From positions 3,311,001 to 3,375,000 of the forward strand of contig NZ_CP053348.1 in assembly GCF_013394595.1 (NCBI RefSeq): a stretch of DNA of 64,000 nucleotides, read 5' to 3'. The position numbers were made by a program, and so were the translations under genes. The stretch is from Winogradskyella forsetii. Its GTDB lineage: Bacteria > Bacteroidota > Bacteroidia > Flavobacteriales > Flavobacteriaceae. The notes under the pieces were generated by a model that did no database searches, was not told where the DNA came from, and was given only the letters and a program-made list of their open reading frames with translations. This document shows, piece after piece, positions 24,844-34,100 of this stretch (its first letter is position 1; each line of letters begins with the position of its first letter).

Positions 24844-25935
24844 TTATCCATAGGATTCCCCAAATTTAGCTTTCACATTTTGAAGCACTTTTTTTATATC
24901 TTGTTCTTTTTCCTTAGGAAAGATAAGTAAAACTTCGTCTTTATCTACAATGATGTAATCTTTTAACCCATCAACTACGACAACTTTATCTTTTTTTGAA
25001 CGAATCATGTTTCCGTTGGCATCTTCGAGCAAAGTTTTGGCATTGACAACTGCATTGCTATTTTCGTCTTTATCTAGCTTATCGTATAGACTGCCCCAAG
25101 TTCCTAGGTCGTTCCAGTCGAAGGTTGCAGGAATCACATACACATTATCGCTTTTTTCCATCAGTGCATAATCTACGGATATGTTTTCTGCTTTTTTGTA
25201 ATTATCTTTTATGAAATCATCTTCCGATTCTGTATTATAAACGCTATAGCCACTTTCAAAAAGTTGAAATAATTTCGGTTGATTATTTTTGAAGGCTGAA
25301 ATAACTGATTTTGCACTCCACATAAAAATACCAGCATTCCATAAGAAATTTCCTTGGCTTATAAAGGATTTTGCAGTTTCATAATCTGGCTTTTCCCTGA
25401 ATTGATCTACCGACTTCACTTCGGCTGCGCTCAGTGACCTTTCTTTATCGTATTCTATATAACCATAACCCGTATTTGGAAATGTTGGAGTAATACCCAA
25501 AGTCATCAAAGCATCATGAGATTCGCAATAGTCAAATGCTGTTTTAACATTGTCTGAAAACGCTTGTTCATCTTCAATCCAATGGTCGCTTGGTGCAACA
25601 ATCATCACCGCATCTTCATTTTCTTTTTGGATTTTTAATGAAGCATACAAAATACAAGGTGCCGTATTTCGCATTGCTGGTTCTAAAAGTACTTGTCGTT
25701 TTGTGACACTTGGTAGTTGTTCAAAAACAAGATCATTATAACGTTCATTGGTTAAAATGAAAATATTTTCCTCAGGAATCAATTGCGCCAAACGATGAAA
25801 TGTCTTCTGAATCAAGGTATCTCCTGTTCCTAGCATATCGTGAAACTGCTTAGGAAAATCCTGAGTACTTACTGGCCAAAATCTTGAACCTACTCCACCT
25901 GCCATTAATATGGCGTAATAATTTTTATTTTTCAT
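24844..25935 (-). CDS. manC: Mannose-1-phosphate guanylyltransferase with in-frame palindromic insert
   Basis: The enzyme makes GDP-mannose from mannose-1-phosphate and GTP for surface polysaccharides. The nucleotidyltransferase signature AILMAGGVGSRFWPVST lies at about 8-24. DFPKQFHDMLG, PSDHWI, NTGYGYIEY and FDWNDLGTWGSL follow. From the chosen ATG (25935) the protein has 363 residues. The upstream in-frame ATG at 25992 would add a basic leader absent from relatives. Residues about 166-177 (RSLSAAEVKSV), between IEYDKE and DQFREKP, look like an insert: their DNA is a CACTGAGCGCAGCCGAAGTG palindrome-like element. The fold should tolerate it, because this is a surface loop in related enzymes. 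Confidence 0.92.
   Translation of the reverse strand: MKNKNYYAILMAGGVGSRFWPVSTQDFPKQFHDMLGTGDTLIQKTFHRLAQLIPEENIFILTNERYNDLVFEQLPSVTKRQVLLEPAMRNTAPCILYASLKIQKENEDAVMIVAPSDHWIEDEQAFSDNVKTAFDYCESHDALMTLGITPTFPNTGYGYIEYDKERSLSAAEVKSVDQFREKPDYETAKSFISQGNFLWNAGIFMWSAKSVISAFKNNQPKLFQLFESGYSVYNTESEDDFIKDNYKKAENISVDYALMEKSDNVYVIPATFDWNDLGTWGSLYDKLDKDENSNAVVNAKTLLEDANGNMIRSKKDKVVVVDGLKDYIIVDKDEVLLIFPKEKEQDIKKVLQNVKAKFGESYG
25412..25439. repeat. Palindromic repeat-like insert inside manC
   Basis: On the minus strand the sequence reads GGTCACTGAGCGCAGCCGAA then GTGAAGTC. The outer arms TCACT/AGTGA pair, and the core resembles the CACTGAGCGnAGnCGAAGTG element that I recall from flavobacterial intergenic regions. 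It keeps the reading frame and adds about ten residues. The match to a dispersed family is from memory, not from a search. Confidence 0.55.
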
Positions 25936-25994
25936 ATAATTTTTTTCAGTTGGTCTTCTTAAAAACTTGAAGTTTCTGTTTTCATAAGGCATAT

Positions 25995-26594
25995 TTATTT
26001 CTCCAACAATTCCACCTCGGCATTTGGATTAAACAAATATAACTTACCTGACTTAACTTCGACACATTCATATCTCTTTCTTCTTTTATTGCCTTTTCTA
26101 AACACTCTACCATTGTAAAGCTTAAAGGTTTGATTCAAAGGTAATTCAAATACATATGTTTTATCATTGTCTTCGTTGAATTGCTTTAAGGCCAAGGCGA
26201 GTTGCGTGTCTGTGTCGCTAGACGCTTTTGGATTCTTAAAATGATTGGCTAATAAAGGCAATAATTCTGAAGGGAAAATTTCAGGTCGTAAAAAAGGTAA
26301 CATTAGATGCTGAAAGGTGTACTTCCACTCTTTCCCGTGTGGTTTTATAAATCGACCGTATTTTTTATAAGCTTCATAATGGGCGATTTCGTGAATTAAG
26401 GTAATTAAAAACCGATAGCAGTTCAAATTAGAGTTTACAGTAATCTGATGCTTTCCATTTGGTAATTCCCTGTAATCGCCATGTCGTGTTTTACGCTCGT
26501 TCTTCACTTTTACCACCAAGTTATCTGTAGCTAAAAGTGCAGTCACCATTGGGTTTGCCGCAGCAGGAATATAATTTAAAAGCTTGGTTTGCAT
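25995..26594 (-). CDS. SprT-like zinc metalloprotein
   Basis: This 199-residue protein has the SprT-type HExxH motif in ITLIHEIAHYEAYKKYGR (His68 and His72), followed by PHGKEWKYTFQHLM with the third ligand. SprT/SPRTN-like domains may cut DNA-protein crosslinks, but bacterial members are little studied. The C-terminus is rich in basic residues (RVFRKGNKRRKRYEC) and could bind nucleic acid; the four-cysteine zinc ribbon of the longer forms is not present. It is followed two bases later by an in-frame ATG of manC, so the two are probably co-transcribed. Confidence 0.85.
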   Translation of the reverse strand: MQTKLLNYIPAAANPMVTALLATDNLVVKVKNERKTRHGDYRELPNGKHQITVNSNLNCYRFLITLIHEIAHYEAYKKYGRFIKPHGKEWKYTFQHLMLPFLRPEIFPSELLPLLANHFKNPKASSDTDTQLALALKQFNEDNDKTYVFELPLNQTFKLYNGRVFRKGNKRRKRYECVEVKSGKLYLFNPNAEVELLEK

Positions 26595-26672
26595 TGAGAC
26601 AAAAATAACTGTTTTCTAAAATATTCATACGAATTTGATTAACTTTAAAATCTAACTTTTCAACACATCACC

Positions 26673-27878
26673 ATGAAAATAATGTTATCATCTATACTAC
26701 TTTTCTTGACCATCGCCCAATATACGTGTAGTGGCCAAGAACTTTTTGATATGCCAAAAGATAAAAAAACAAAATGGATAAGTTTTGAAAACCAATCGGG
26801 AGACAAAGGCAAAGGAGGTATAGAGAACAAAGGAGCAAAAGGCCATGCTTTTAATGCTTTAAAAGCAGGTGAATCTGTTGACCTCATGGACTTAGAAGGT
26901 AGTGGTACGATTCGAAGAATATGGATGACCTTCAATGATAGAAGCCCAGAAATGTTGCGCGCCATTAAAATTGAAATGTTTTGGGATAATAGTGAAACTC
27001 CTGCTGTATCTGCACCAATCGGAGATTTTTTTGGTATCGGACTCGGACAGCGTTTACCATTTCAAAGTAAATTGTTCTCTGATCCTGAAGGTCGATCTTT
27101 TAATTGCGCCATTCCAATGCCATTTAAAAAACATGCCAAAATTACCATAACCAATGAATCGGATCAACCGCTCAATCAGCTATTTTATGATGTTAATATT
27201 TTAATGGAAGCGCATGACGAAGACATGCTTTATTTTCATTCCTACTGGAGCAGAGCAAACAAAACTAAATTTGGGAAAGATTTTGAAATTTTACCTAAAG
27301 TTACTGGTAAAGGCCGTTTCATTGGCACTAACATGGGAGTAAAAACAGATCCTGAGCTAGAAACCACTTGGTATGGTGAAGGCGAAGTAAAAATGTATAT
27401 AGACGGCGATTCGGATTACCCGACTCTAGTGGGCACAGGGACCGAAGATTATATTGGCACGGCATATGGACAACAAACGTATAGCCACATGTACCAAGGC
27501 TCACCAATTGCAAATACTGAAAAGGGAATATTTGCTTTTTATCGCTATCACATTCCTGATCCTGTTTATTTTTATGATGATATTTCAGTAAGTATTCAAA
27601 TTATGGGAGGTGCAGGCAAAGAAAAAGTACAGGAATTTATTGACAAAGGCTTAAATGTAAAACCCGTAACCTTACACAATGACCTCACATTCATTAAATT
27701 ACTGGAGCTAGAACCTGAAGTAAAACTCAGCGACCCTTCTTTGCCAAATGGTTGGACCAATTTTTATCGTGAAGATGATGTTTCTGCCACAGCTTATTTC
27801 TATTTGGATCAACCGCAAAACGAACTTTCTGAAATCGCTCCAGTAGAAGAAAGAACTGCTGATTTACCAAAAAAATAA
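26673..27878 (+). CDS. GH172-type (DUF2961) secreted glycoside hydrolase
   Basis: This 401-residue protein has an N-terminal signal peptide (MKIMLSSILLFLTIAQY). DUF2961 text follows: WISFENQSGDKGKGGIENKG, KGHAFNALKAGESVDLMDLE, GSGTIRRIWMTFNDRS, PIGDFFGIGLG and LVGTGTEDYIGTAYGQQTYS. DUF2961 is the core of glycoside hydrolase family 172, whose characterised members act on fructofuranosyl or arabinofuranosyl linkages. The acidic residue in GTEDY is probably catalytic. It would work in the periplasm or outside. No SusC/SusD pair is adjacent, so it is not in a polysaccharide utilisation locus here. Confidence 0.9.
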   Translation: MKIMLSSILLFLTIAQYTCSGQELFDMPKDKKTKWISFENQSGDKGKGGIENKGAKGHAFNALKAGESVDLMDLEGSGTIRRIWMTFNDRSPEMLRAIKIEMFWDNSETPAVSAPIGDFFGIGLGQRLPFQSKLFSDPEGRSFNCAIPMPFKKHAKITITNESDQPLNQLFYDVNILMEAHDEDMLYFHSYWSRANKTKFGKDFEILPKVTGKGRFIGTNMGVKTDPELETTWYGEGEVKMYIDGDSDYPTLVGTGTEDYIGTAYGQQTYSHMYQGSPIANTEKGIFAFYRYHIPDPVYFYDDISVSIQIMGGAGKEKVQEFIDKGLNVKPVTLHNDLTFIKLLELEPEVKLSDPSLPNGWTNFYREDDVSATAYFYLDQPQNELSEIAPVEERTADLPKK

Positions 27879-27976
27879 TATATTATCAAACCTTCTAACT
27901 TGCAGCTAATAGTAAACTTTTTTAGGCTCACTCTCCTATTTGTTCATTTAGGAAAAATGCATTTTTTAGAAAAACA

Positions 27977-28011
27977 AGAAACACTCTTAATCGTTAATTA
28001 AAAGTGTTTCT
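27977..28011. terminator. Bidirectional stem-loop between convergent genes
   Basis: Arms AGAAACACT (27977-27985) and AGTGTTTCT (28003-28011) pair perfectly, with an AT-rich inner part (TTAA pairs). It lies between the DUF2961 gene and the VWA gene, which converge. No long T-run is present on either side, so efficiency is uncertain. Confidence 0.6.
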
Positions 28012-28022
28012 CATTAGAATTA

Positions 28023-29612
28023 TTATTGTTCTTTAGATAGCAAGAATGCGGTTTCAATCATACTGACCAATTCTTGCCTGTAGCCATTGGTATCTATTCC
28101 TTTCGCAGATTTAGCAAGATTTTCTAACATGTCATAAGACATAACACCTTTGTATTTTGAATCTCTTAAAATTAATCCGAAGCCTGCTACCGCAGATGAA
28201 AACCTAAAGTTATCTGAAGTGGCGTCTAATTCTAAACCCCTGTCATTGATAGTCTCGGTTATTAAAATACTCGCTTCTTCTTTAGGTTTTTTATATCTAA
28301 ATTTAATGGTAAGCATCTCGTCATTACGCGTCGCACTTGTGATTTCTGACTTTTGATACTTTAAAGCATCATGCTTTTCAATAGGGTCATTTGAATTTGC
28401 AGGAACTACTTCGTACAAAGCCGTTACTGTATGACCTGCACCTAACTCTCCTGCATCTTTTTTATCATCATTAAAATCCTCATCTTTCATTAGTCTATTT
28501 TCATACCCAATTAAACGATAGGCTTTAACTTGTTTGGGATTAAATTCAATCTGAATTTTCACGTCCTTAGCAATAGTAAACATATTTGCTCTCATATCTG
28601 TAGAAAAAACTTTTTTCGCCTCTTTAATGTTGTCAATGTAAAAGTAATTCCCATTGCCGGCATTACTTATTTGCTCCATTCTTCCGTCTTTATAATTACC
28701 CATTCCAAAACCACAAATAGTCAAATAAATATCCTCTTTTTGTTTTTCCTCTATCAATCGCACTAAATCAGAACTCGAAGAAATTCCCACATTAAAATCG
28801 CCATCAGTTGCTAAAACCACTCTGTTATTCCCATTTTTGATAAAGTTTTCCTTTGCAATTTTATAAGCTAATTCTATACCTTGTCCTCCAGCGGTAGAAC
28901 CACCAGATTCAATTCTATCCAATGCATTTAAAATCGTTTCTTTTCGATATACAGTTGTGGAAGGCAGCACTAATCCAGCAGCACCTGCATAAGCGACAAT
29001 TGCTACTTTATCATTCTCATTGAGTTCATTGAGCAATAATCCTAGTCCCTTTTTAAGTAGTGGTAATTTGTCATTGGAGGACATTGAGCCCGAAGCATCA
29101 ATTAAGAATACAAAATTGCTGGATTTTAAATTATCATAGTCTATGGATTTTCCTTGAATTCCAATATGCACCAATTTGTGTTCCGTATTCCAAGGACAAT
29201 TGGAAACTTCATTAGAAAATGAAAACGGATGTTTGTCCTTTGGTTGTGGATAATCATAATCAAAATAATTAATCATTTCTTCAATTCGTATAGCATCCTT
29301 TGGTGGCAATTGATTATTGTTCAGAAATCGTCTCACATTGCTATAAGATGCATTATCAACATCTATTGAAAATGTTGATAATGGGTTTTGCATCGCATCC
29401 CTAAAGCTATTTTCATAGATTATATCATACTCTTCTGTGTTATGTTCTAGTAGGCGTTCTTCATCTGTTGCGACCTCATAAACATCTTTATCATCCATAT
29501 CATAAATTACACTCTTAGAATTTTTGTGATTAGCATCACAAGCAATTAGCATGGTTAATACTGCCAATACGGTTGAAAATTTAATTCCTGAATTAAATGG
29601 TTTTGCTTTCAT
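28023..29612 (-). CDS. VWA-domain lipoprotein (YfbK type)
   Basis: This 529-residue protein has a lipoprotein signal (LAVLTMLIACDANHK). An N-terminal VWF_A-associated domain (NPLSTFSIDVDNASYSNVRR, RIEEMINYFDYDYPQP) precedes the VWA domain, whose MIDAS motif is FLIDASGSMSS at about 169-179. A DUF3520-type C-terminal domain follows. This is the YfbK layout (about 570 residues in E. coli). The role is unknown; VWA domains bind metal and proteins. The divergent intergenic region to 29746 carries clustered CTTGTAAA sites. Confidence 0.92.
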   Translation of the reverse strand: MKAKPFNSGIKFSTVLAVLTMLIACDANHKNSKSVIYDMDDKDVYEVATDEERLLEHNTEEYDIIYENSFRDAMQNPLSTFSIDVDNASYSNVRRFLNNNQLPPKDAIRIEEMINYFDYDYPQPKDKHPFSFSNEVSNCPWNTEHKLVHIGIQGKSIDYDNLKSSNFVFLIDASGSMSSNDKLPLLKKGLGLLLNELNENDKVAIVAYAGAAGLVLPSTTVYRKETILNALDRIESGGSTAGGQGIELAYKIAKENFIKNGNNRVVLATDGDFNVGISSSSDLVRLIEEKQKEDIYLTICGFGMGNYKDGRMEQISNAGNGNYFYIDNIKEAKKVFSTDMRANMFTIAKDVKIQIEFNPKQVKAYRLIGYENRLMKDEDFNDDKKDAGELGAGHTVTALYEVVPANSNDPIEKHDALKYQKSEITSATRNDEMLTIKFRYKKPKEEASILITETINDRGLELDATSDNFRFSSAVAGFGLILRDSKYKGVMSYDMLENLAKSAKGIDTNGYRQELVSMIETAFLLSKEQ

Positions 29613-29675
29613 AATTTTATATTTTTAAACGTTATACAAGCAAACCTATAGCATAACCGTTTTTAAGCCTTAGAA

Positions 29676-29723
29676 AACGCTTGTAAACCACTTGTAAATG
29701 ATTTACAAGCGTTAAACAAGTGG
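29676..29723. promoter_or_regulatory. Cluster of CTTGTAAA palindromic sites
   Basis: Between the divergent VWA gene and the unknown gene at 29746 lie CTTGTAAA (29680-29687 and 29691-29698), TTTACAAG (29702-29709) and ACAAGTGG (29716-29723). Two of them form the perfect palindrome CTTGTAAAT-G-ATTTACAAG (29691-29709). The outer arms AACGCTTGTAAA and TTTACAAGCGTT are also perfect complements. A further ACAAG stands at 29636-29640. The arrangement looks like overlapping operator sites, though alternative hairpins in RNA are possible. Confidence 0.6.
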
Positions 29724-29745
29724 ATTTCAGACCTTTGTATTAATT

Positions 29746-30645
29746 TTGAATTTAGAAGAAAAGCATACATTTTCACAGTTAAAACTAGCCATAACGCAAA
29801 AATTCTTGGAAAGCAATAGCGCATCCGAGACTATTGAAGATTGGAAAGGTGAAGATATTATTGCTTTTCAAGAAGACTTGTTTGATAAAGTCAAAGCACG
29901 TGTTAGCGAAAAATGGTTTTACACCTATATTAAAAATGAAGCTGGAAAGTTACCTCGAATAGATATCCTTAATCTGTTGAGCAGTTATGTAGGTTATCAA
30001 AACTGGAGTGCATTTAAAGCTGAACATACCGTTGAAATCAAAACCAAAAAACTGAAAACAAATTATAAAACCTATTTATGGATATTGGTTTTGGCGCCTT
30101 GCGTTTTATTGGCTTTTTCTATTATAAATCGTAAAAACAACTATCAATTCTGTTTTTATGATTCCATAAAAAATGAACCAATAAACACTGTCATTTTAAA
30201 TATTAAGATTCTAAAAAACGGAGAATCTCCAATACATAAAACGTCTGACTCATTGGGTTGTTTCAATTATACCTCAACAGCAGATAGCATAAAATTTGTA
30301 GTTCAATCTCCATATTACAAAACAGATACCATTGTACGACACTATAATTCTAATAAAAACAACGTTGTAAAATTAACGGCAGATGATTATGCACTGATGC
30401 TCAATTATTATACAAACAAGAATATTACAGAGTGGAAACAACACAGAGAAAAACTCAATACTATTTTTAGCGACCAAGTAGAAATATATCAGTTTTTTAG
30501 AAACGCAAACACGGTAGAACTCTACACTAAAGAAGAATTTATCCAGAAACTAACCATCCCTACTCGAAGTTTAAAGGGCATGGAAATTTTGGACAAAATT
30601 ATTGTAGATGGGAAAATTGTAAAACTAAAATTTATAATTCGGTAA
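29746..30645 (+). CDS. Unknown single-pass membrane protein
   Basis: This 299-residue protein starts at TTG. Residues 1-95 form a soluble helical domain (FSQLKLAITQKFLESNSASE, then KARVSEKWFYTYIKNEAGKL and PRIDILNLLSSYVGYQNWSA). I recall this domain from other uncharacterised Bacteroidota proteins but know no name for it. One membrane segment follows at about 106-124 (TYLWILVLAPCVLLAFSII). The outer part of about 170 residues begins like a carboxypeptidase-regulatory beta-sandwich (SIKNEPINTVILNIKIL). A lipoprotein gene begins one base after its stop codon, so the two are co-transcribed. Confidence 0.7.
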   Translation: MNLEEKHTFSQLKLAITQKFLESNSASETIEDWKGEDIIAFQEDLFDKVKARVSEKWFYTYIKNEAGKLPRIDILNLLSSYVGYQNWSAFKAEHTVEIKTKKLKTNYKTYLWILVLAPCVLLAFSIINRKNNYQFCFYDSIKNEPINTVILNIKILKNGESPIHKTSDSLGCFNYTSTADSIKFVVQSPYYKTDTIVRHYNSNKNNVVKLTADDYALMLNYYTNKNITEWKQHREKLNTIFSDQVEIYQFFRNANTVELYTKEEFIQKLTIPTRSLKGMEILDKIIVDGKIVKLKFIIR

Positions 30646-30646
30646 T

Positions 30647-31153
30647 ATGAATTTGATAAAAAAACATTCGATACTCATTCTAACTTTTATGCTGCTTACT
30701 GCCTGTGCCATGGATAATAAAAATATGAAAAGCAGTGAAAGTTCAGATGAAGTCGTGGCTCTTGAAGATGAAGATATTATAGTAGATGATGATGCAAAGT
30801 CCGCAATTAATCTGTCATTAATCAATCAAAAATTACAAGATTTTTATGATTTGATCGCTTTAAAAAATCAACATCCAGAATTTACGAATGAAGTTACTGA
30901 GCAATTAAAAAACTATACCAAAGATTCTATAAACAATTACATTGATGATGATGCTTCAGTCATAAAAGACATTCGACAATCTGGTAAAGCAACACAAGTA
31001 AACGACAGTACTCAAAAAATGAAACTCATTTATAATAGAGAGATTGAAAACACAGTAATTTCAGATACCATTTATGCTATTATCACTCATAAAATTATAA
31101 AGATTGACAACGAATCTTTAGTCTCCAAGAAGGTTCACTTTTCTAAGGATTAA
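30647..31153 (+). CDS. Unknown lipoprotein
   Basis: This 168-residue protein has a lipoprotein signal with the lipobox-like FMLLTACAMDNKN (Cys at about 20). An acidic linker (DEVVALEDEDIIVDDDAKSA) and a helical rest follow. No domain is recognised. Start and spacing (one base after the preceding stop) indicate translation coupled to the membrane protein gene upstream. It may be a surface or periplasmic partner of that protein. The acidic linker is typical of flavobacterial surface-exposed lipoproteins, though no full export signal is claimed. Confidence 0.72.
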   Translation: MNLIKKHSILILTFMLLTACAMDNKNMKSSESSDEVVALEDEDIIVDDDAKSAINLSLINQKLQDFYDLIALKNQHPEFTNEVTEQLKNYTKDSINNYIDDDASVIKDIRQSGKATQVNDSTQKMKLIYNREIENTVISDTIYAIITHKIIKIDNESLVSKKVHFSKD

Positions 31154-31164
31154 TTGAAATATAC

Positions 31165-34100
31165 TCAATCCTTTACCACAATCATTTTAGAATTCCCATT
31201 AATCTTCAACATATATAAACCTGTTGCGGCTGTGTTCAACTTTATTGATGTGGTGTTTGATTCACTGTCATAGCTTCTGTCGCTAATTTCAATTTTACGT
31301 CCTCTAATGTCAAAAACTTCCATGGAATCCTCCAAAGCTGTATGGGTTATAAAAAGTGTTCTATTGGTCGTTGGATTTGGATAAATCACCATGTCTTTAT
31401 CTAAATCTTCAATAGTTAAAGTTTCAGCTTCAAAATAAGGCACAGCAAAACTAAATGTATTCTCAGCCACAGCTTGCCCAATAAATCGACCAGGAATATC
31501 ATCGGCAGGCGGATGAATTCCACCCCAAATCCGACTTAAACTGGTTTGATCCGATGCATCTCTATAGGTTGCCCATTGCAAAACCACATCTACAGAAGGT
31601 CCTTCTTCAAATACCAAAAACTCATTTTGCTTGGCAACAAATTCCCCTAAACCTCCAGGGAAAAATTCACTACCCGTCATCATGGTCATTAATTCTGACG
31701 CTGCTCTAGAAAAGGTAGAATGTCCCGACACATAGCCTGCAAAAGGAGGGGTTACAAATGTTGGTCTCTGATATGGATACCAATTTTCAGCCAAAATCCA
31801 TCCGACGCCTGCTTGGTCTGTTTCTGTATTATTAATAAAATCATGTCCTTTCCATGTGTATAGTTTAATCTTGCCCACATGTTGATTTGCAAAACCAGCT
31901 AGTGGATCACCTTCCTCTACAACTTCTATATAATCTTCAATTAATCGAATACCTCCAATATGATAATTATCTAATAACGGATCGGTACTCTGGCCGCGTT
32001 CTGCCATAGACCGAATTGCTGAAATTGGTCGTATATAATCGTACCAACCTTTTACACTCCATGCCGAAATAGCAGAATCGTGCATACCGCCTCCTAAAAT
32101 AAAATAAGATTTTACCTCCCATTCCATAGGATTTAAAAGATCACCTTCACCTTGAAAACGTTTTTCAAATTGCGGATGATCGCTTACATAATTCAAAATT
32201 GTAAACCAATGTCCTGGAGGCGTTTCGGAATGTGGGCCATCTGCCCAAAATTCCGCAAGAACTCTTGTGTAATCACCACGAGGCACCATATTCACATCGT
32301 ACGGACTACCTGTTACTGGATTTAATGTGTGTCCTGCGCCTTGTCCTCCTCCTTCAATAAAATTATAAAAACTAGGATAATCCTCATAATTGGTTGGAAA
32401 TGTATTGATATCAACATTTCCAATGGTATTAGGGGAAATATCCCAAAGTACACCGTCGCTTGGGTCGAGATGGGATTGCCAAACAGACACCATGGAAAAG
32501 CCCCATTTGTAAGACTCGCTAGAGATGTTTTCTTCCGTCAAACTTATATATGGAGGATCTGATGGATCATGAAAAACATTGAAGAAATTCCCATCGCGCT
32601 CATTAGTTACTTTATCGTCATCTGTTAAGGCAAAAGAGGAGACATTTCCCCATTCCGGACTTAAAAACGGAGGTACATTGCCATCCACAATGTTTCCACC
32701 TTGATCTATAAAGGTGTCCAAACCCAGTGGTTGCCATCGGTTAGGATTGAAAATAGGATCGTTGCCACTAATATCTAAAGCATAAGGCGCATTTACGGGT
32801 TGGTAATAGGCATTATCATAGCCGGTAGCTTCTCTAGAACCATCCTGCAAACCATAATCAATAATCGTTTGAGCGACATAATTTCCTAAGGCTGCAGCAT
32901 TTCCAAATTCATACAACAAAGATGAATAGTTGGTATCATAACCTAGCTTATCCATAATTAAATCGAATATTGCTTGGGAACTCTCGACACCAGGGGAATT
33001 TTGAAAGCGATGTGTCAACAATCTATACATAGCATAACTGATAGCTCGTTTTTGGGATTCTTCAATGCTTTCAATGGGTACAACGGTTTCCAGTTCACTG
33101 CTAAAACCATTTACGGTATTTCCCATTAGGTAAGGTCTTGCAGTTTCATCATAAATCGCCCAAGTATCGTACATCGCAACACTCGCATGAAATAAGTTTC
33201 TGGCATGAACAGTTGGTCTTGCAAAATCGGTTCTTATAGCTTCAAGTAACGCCTCGTTCCAGAGTCTTGCTACGGACATATTTTCCGGAAGATTGTCGGC
33301 ACCCAATTCCACATCAAGCATTACTGGCAAACTGGAACAATCGGCATCCGATTCCAAAACACTAATTTGACCACTTTCTTCTAAATGCCATTTCACGGTT
33401 ATGGTGTCTGTTCCTTGTCCGCTTAAAATCTCACCACCACTAACTTGCCAATTCGCACTTGAGCCGTCAGATATATTATAACTATATGTTTCTGTGCTTA
33501 AAAACGAAGAGGAGTTGTTTCCTTCTATAGTCTGTGATTCCAAGTACGTGCATGAACCATCTTCTAATGTCGCCAAAGGGTCATAATTACAAGACATTGG
33601 GTCAGTACAACCATAAATTTTCTGACTTGGTAAAATATCCAAGATTTGGTAACCTTGACCTTCGGTGGCCATTATTGTAATATCTGCATTTAGATTATTA
33701 AAGGTTTCAATTAAACCCGATGGCCATTTTATTTGTAGTTCTGTTATTAATGTGGCATCATTCAGCCCAAAATGAACCGCTTGTAAACTTTGGGATAAAA
33801 AACCAACACCTGAGTGATACCGTTTTAAAGTTCCATTTGCTGTTGTTAAGGTTAAAGTTGTACCAATGGCATCACGATTTGATGTTGTACCTTCCAATTG
33901 AATTTTAAACCAATGTAAAGTGGCGTCTGTATCATCAAAATTCAAGGTCTTGTTTTCATATAAAAATGAAGGCCCATCACTGTTAGTGACAAATAAGTCT
34001 ATATCTCCATCATTATCATAATCCCAATCAATCGCTTCAACACTAATGGTTTGGTCGTTTAGTCCCAGTTCGGTTGAAGCATCTGAAAAAGTTACTTGTC

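Noticed and set aside
25936..25992. Longer manC with 19 extra N-terminal residues
   Set aside because: The nucleotidyltransferase signature normally starts within the first ten residues; the leader is basic and unlike the family, although GGAG stands upstream of that ATG.
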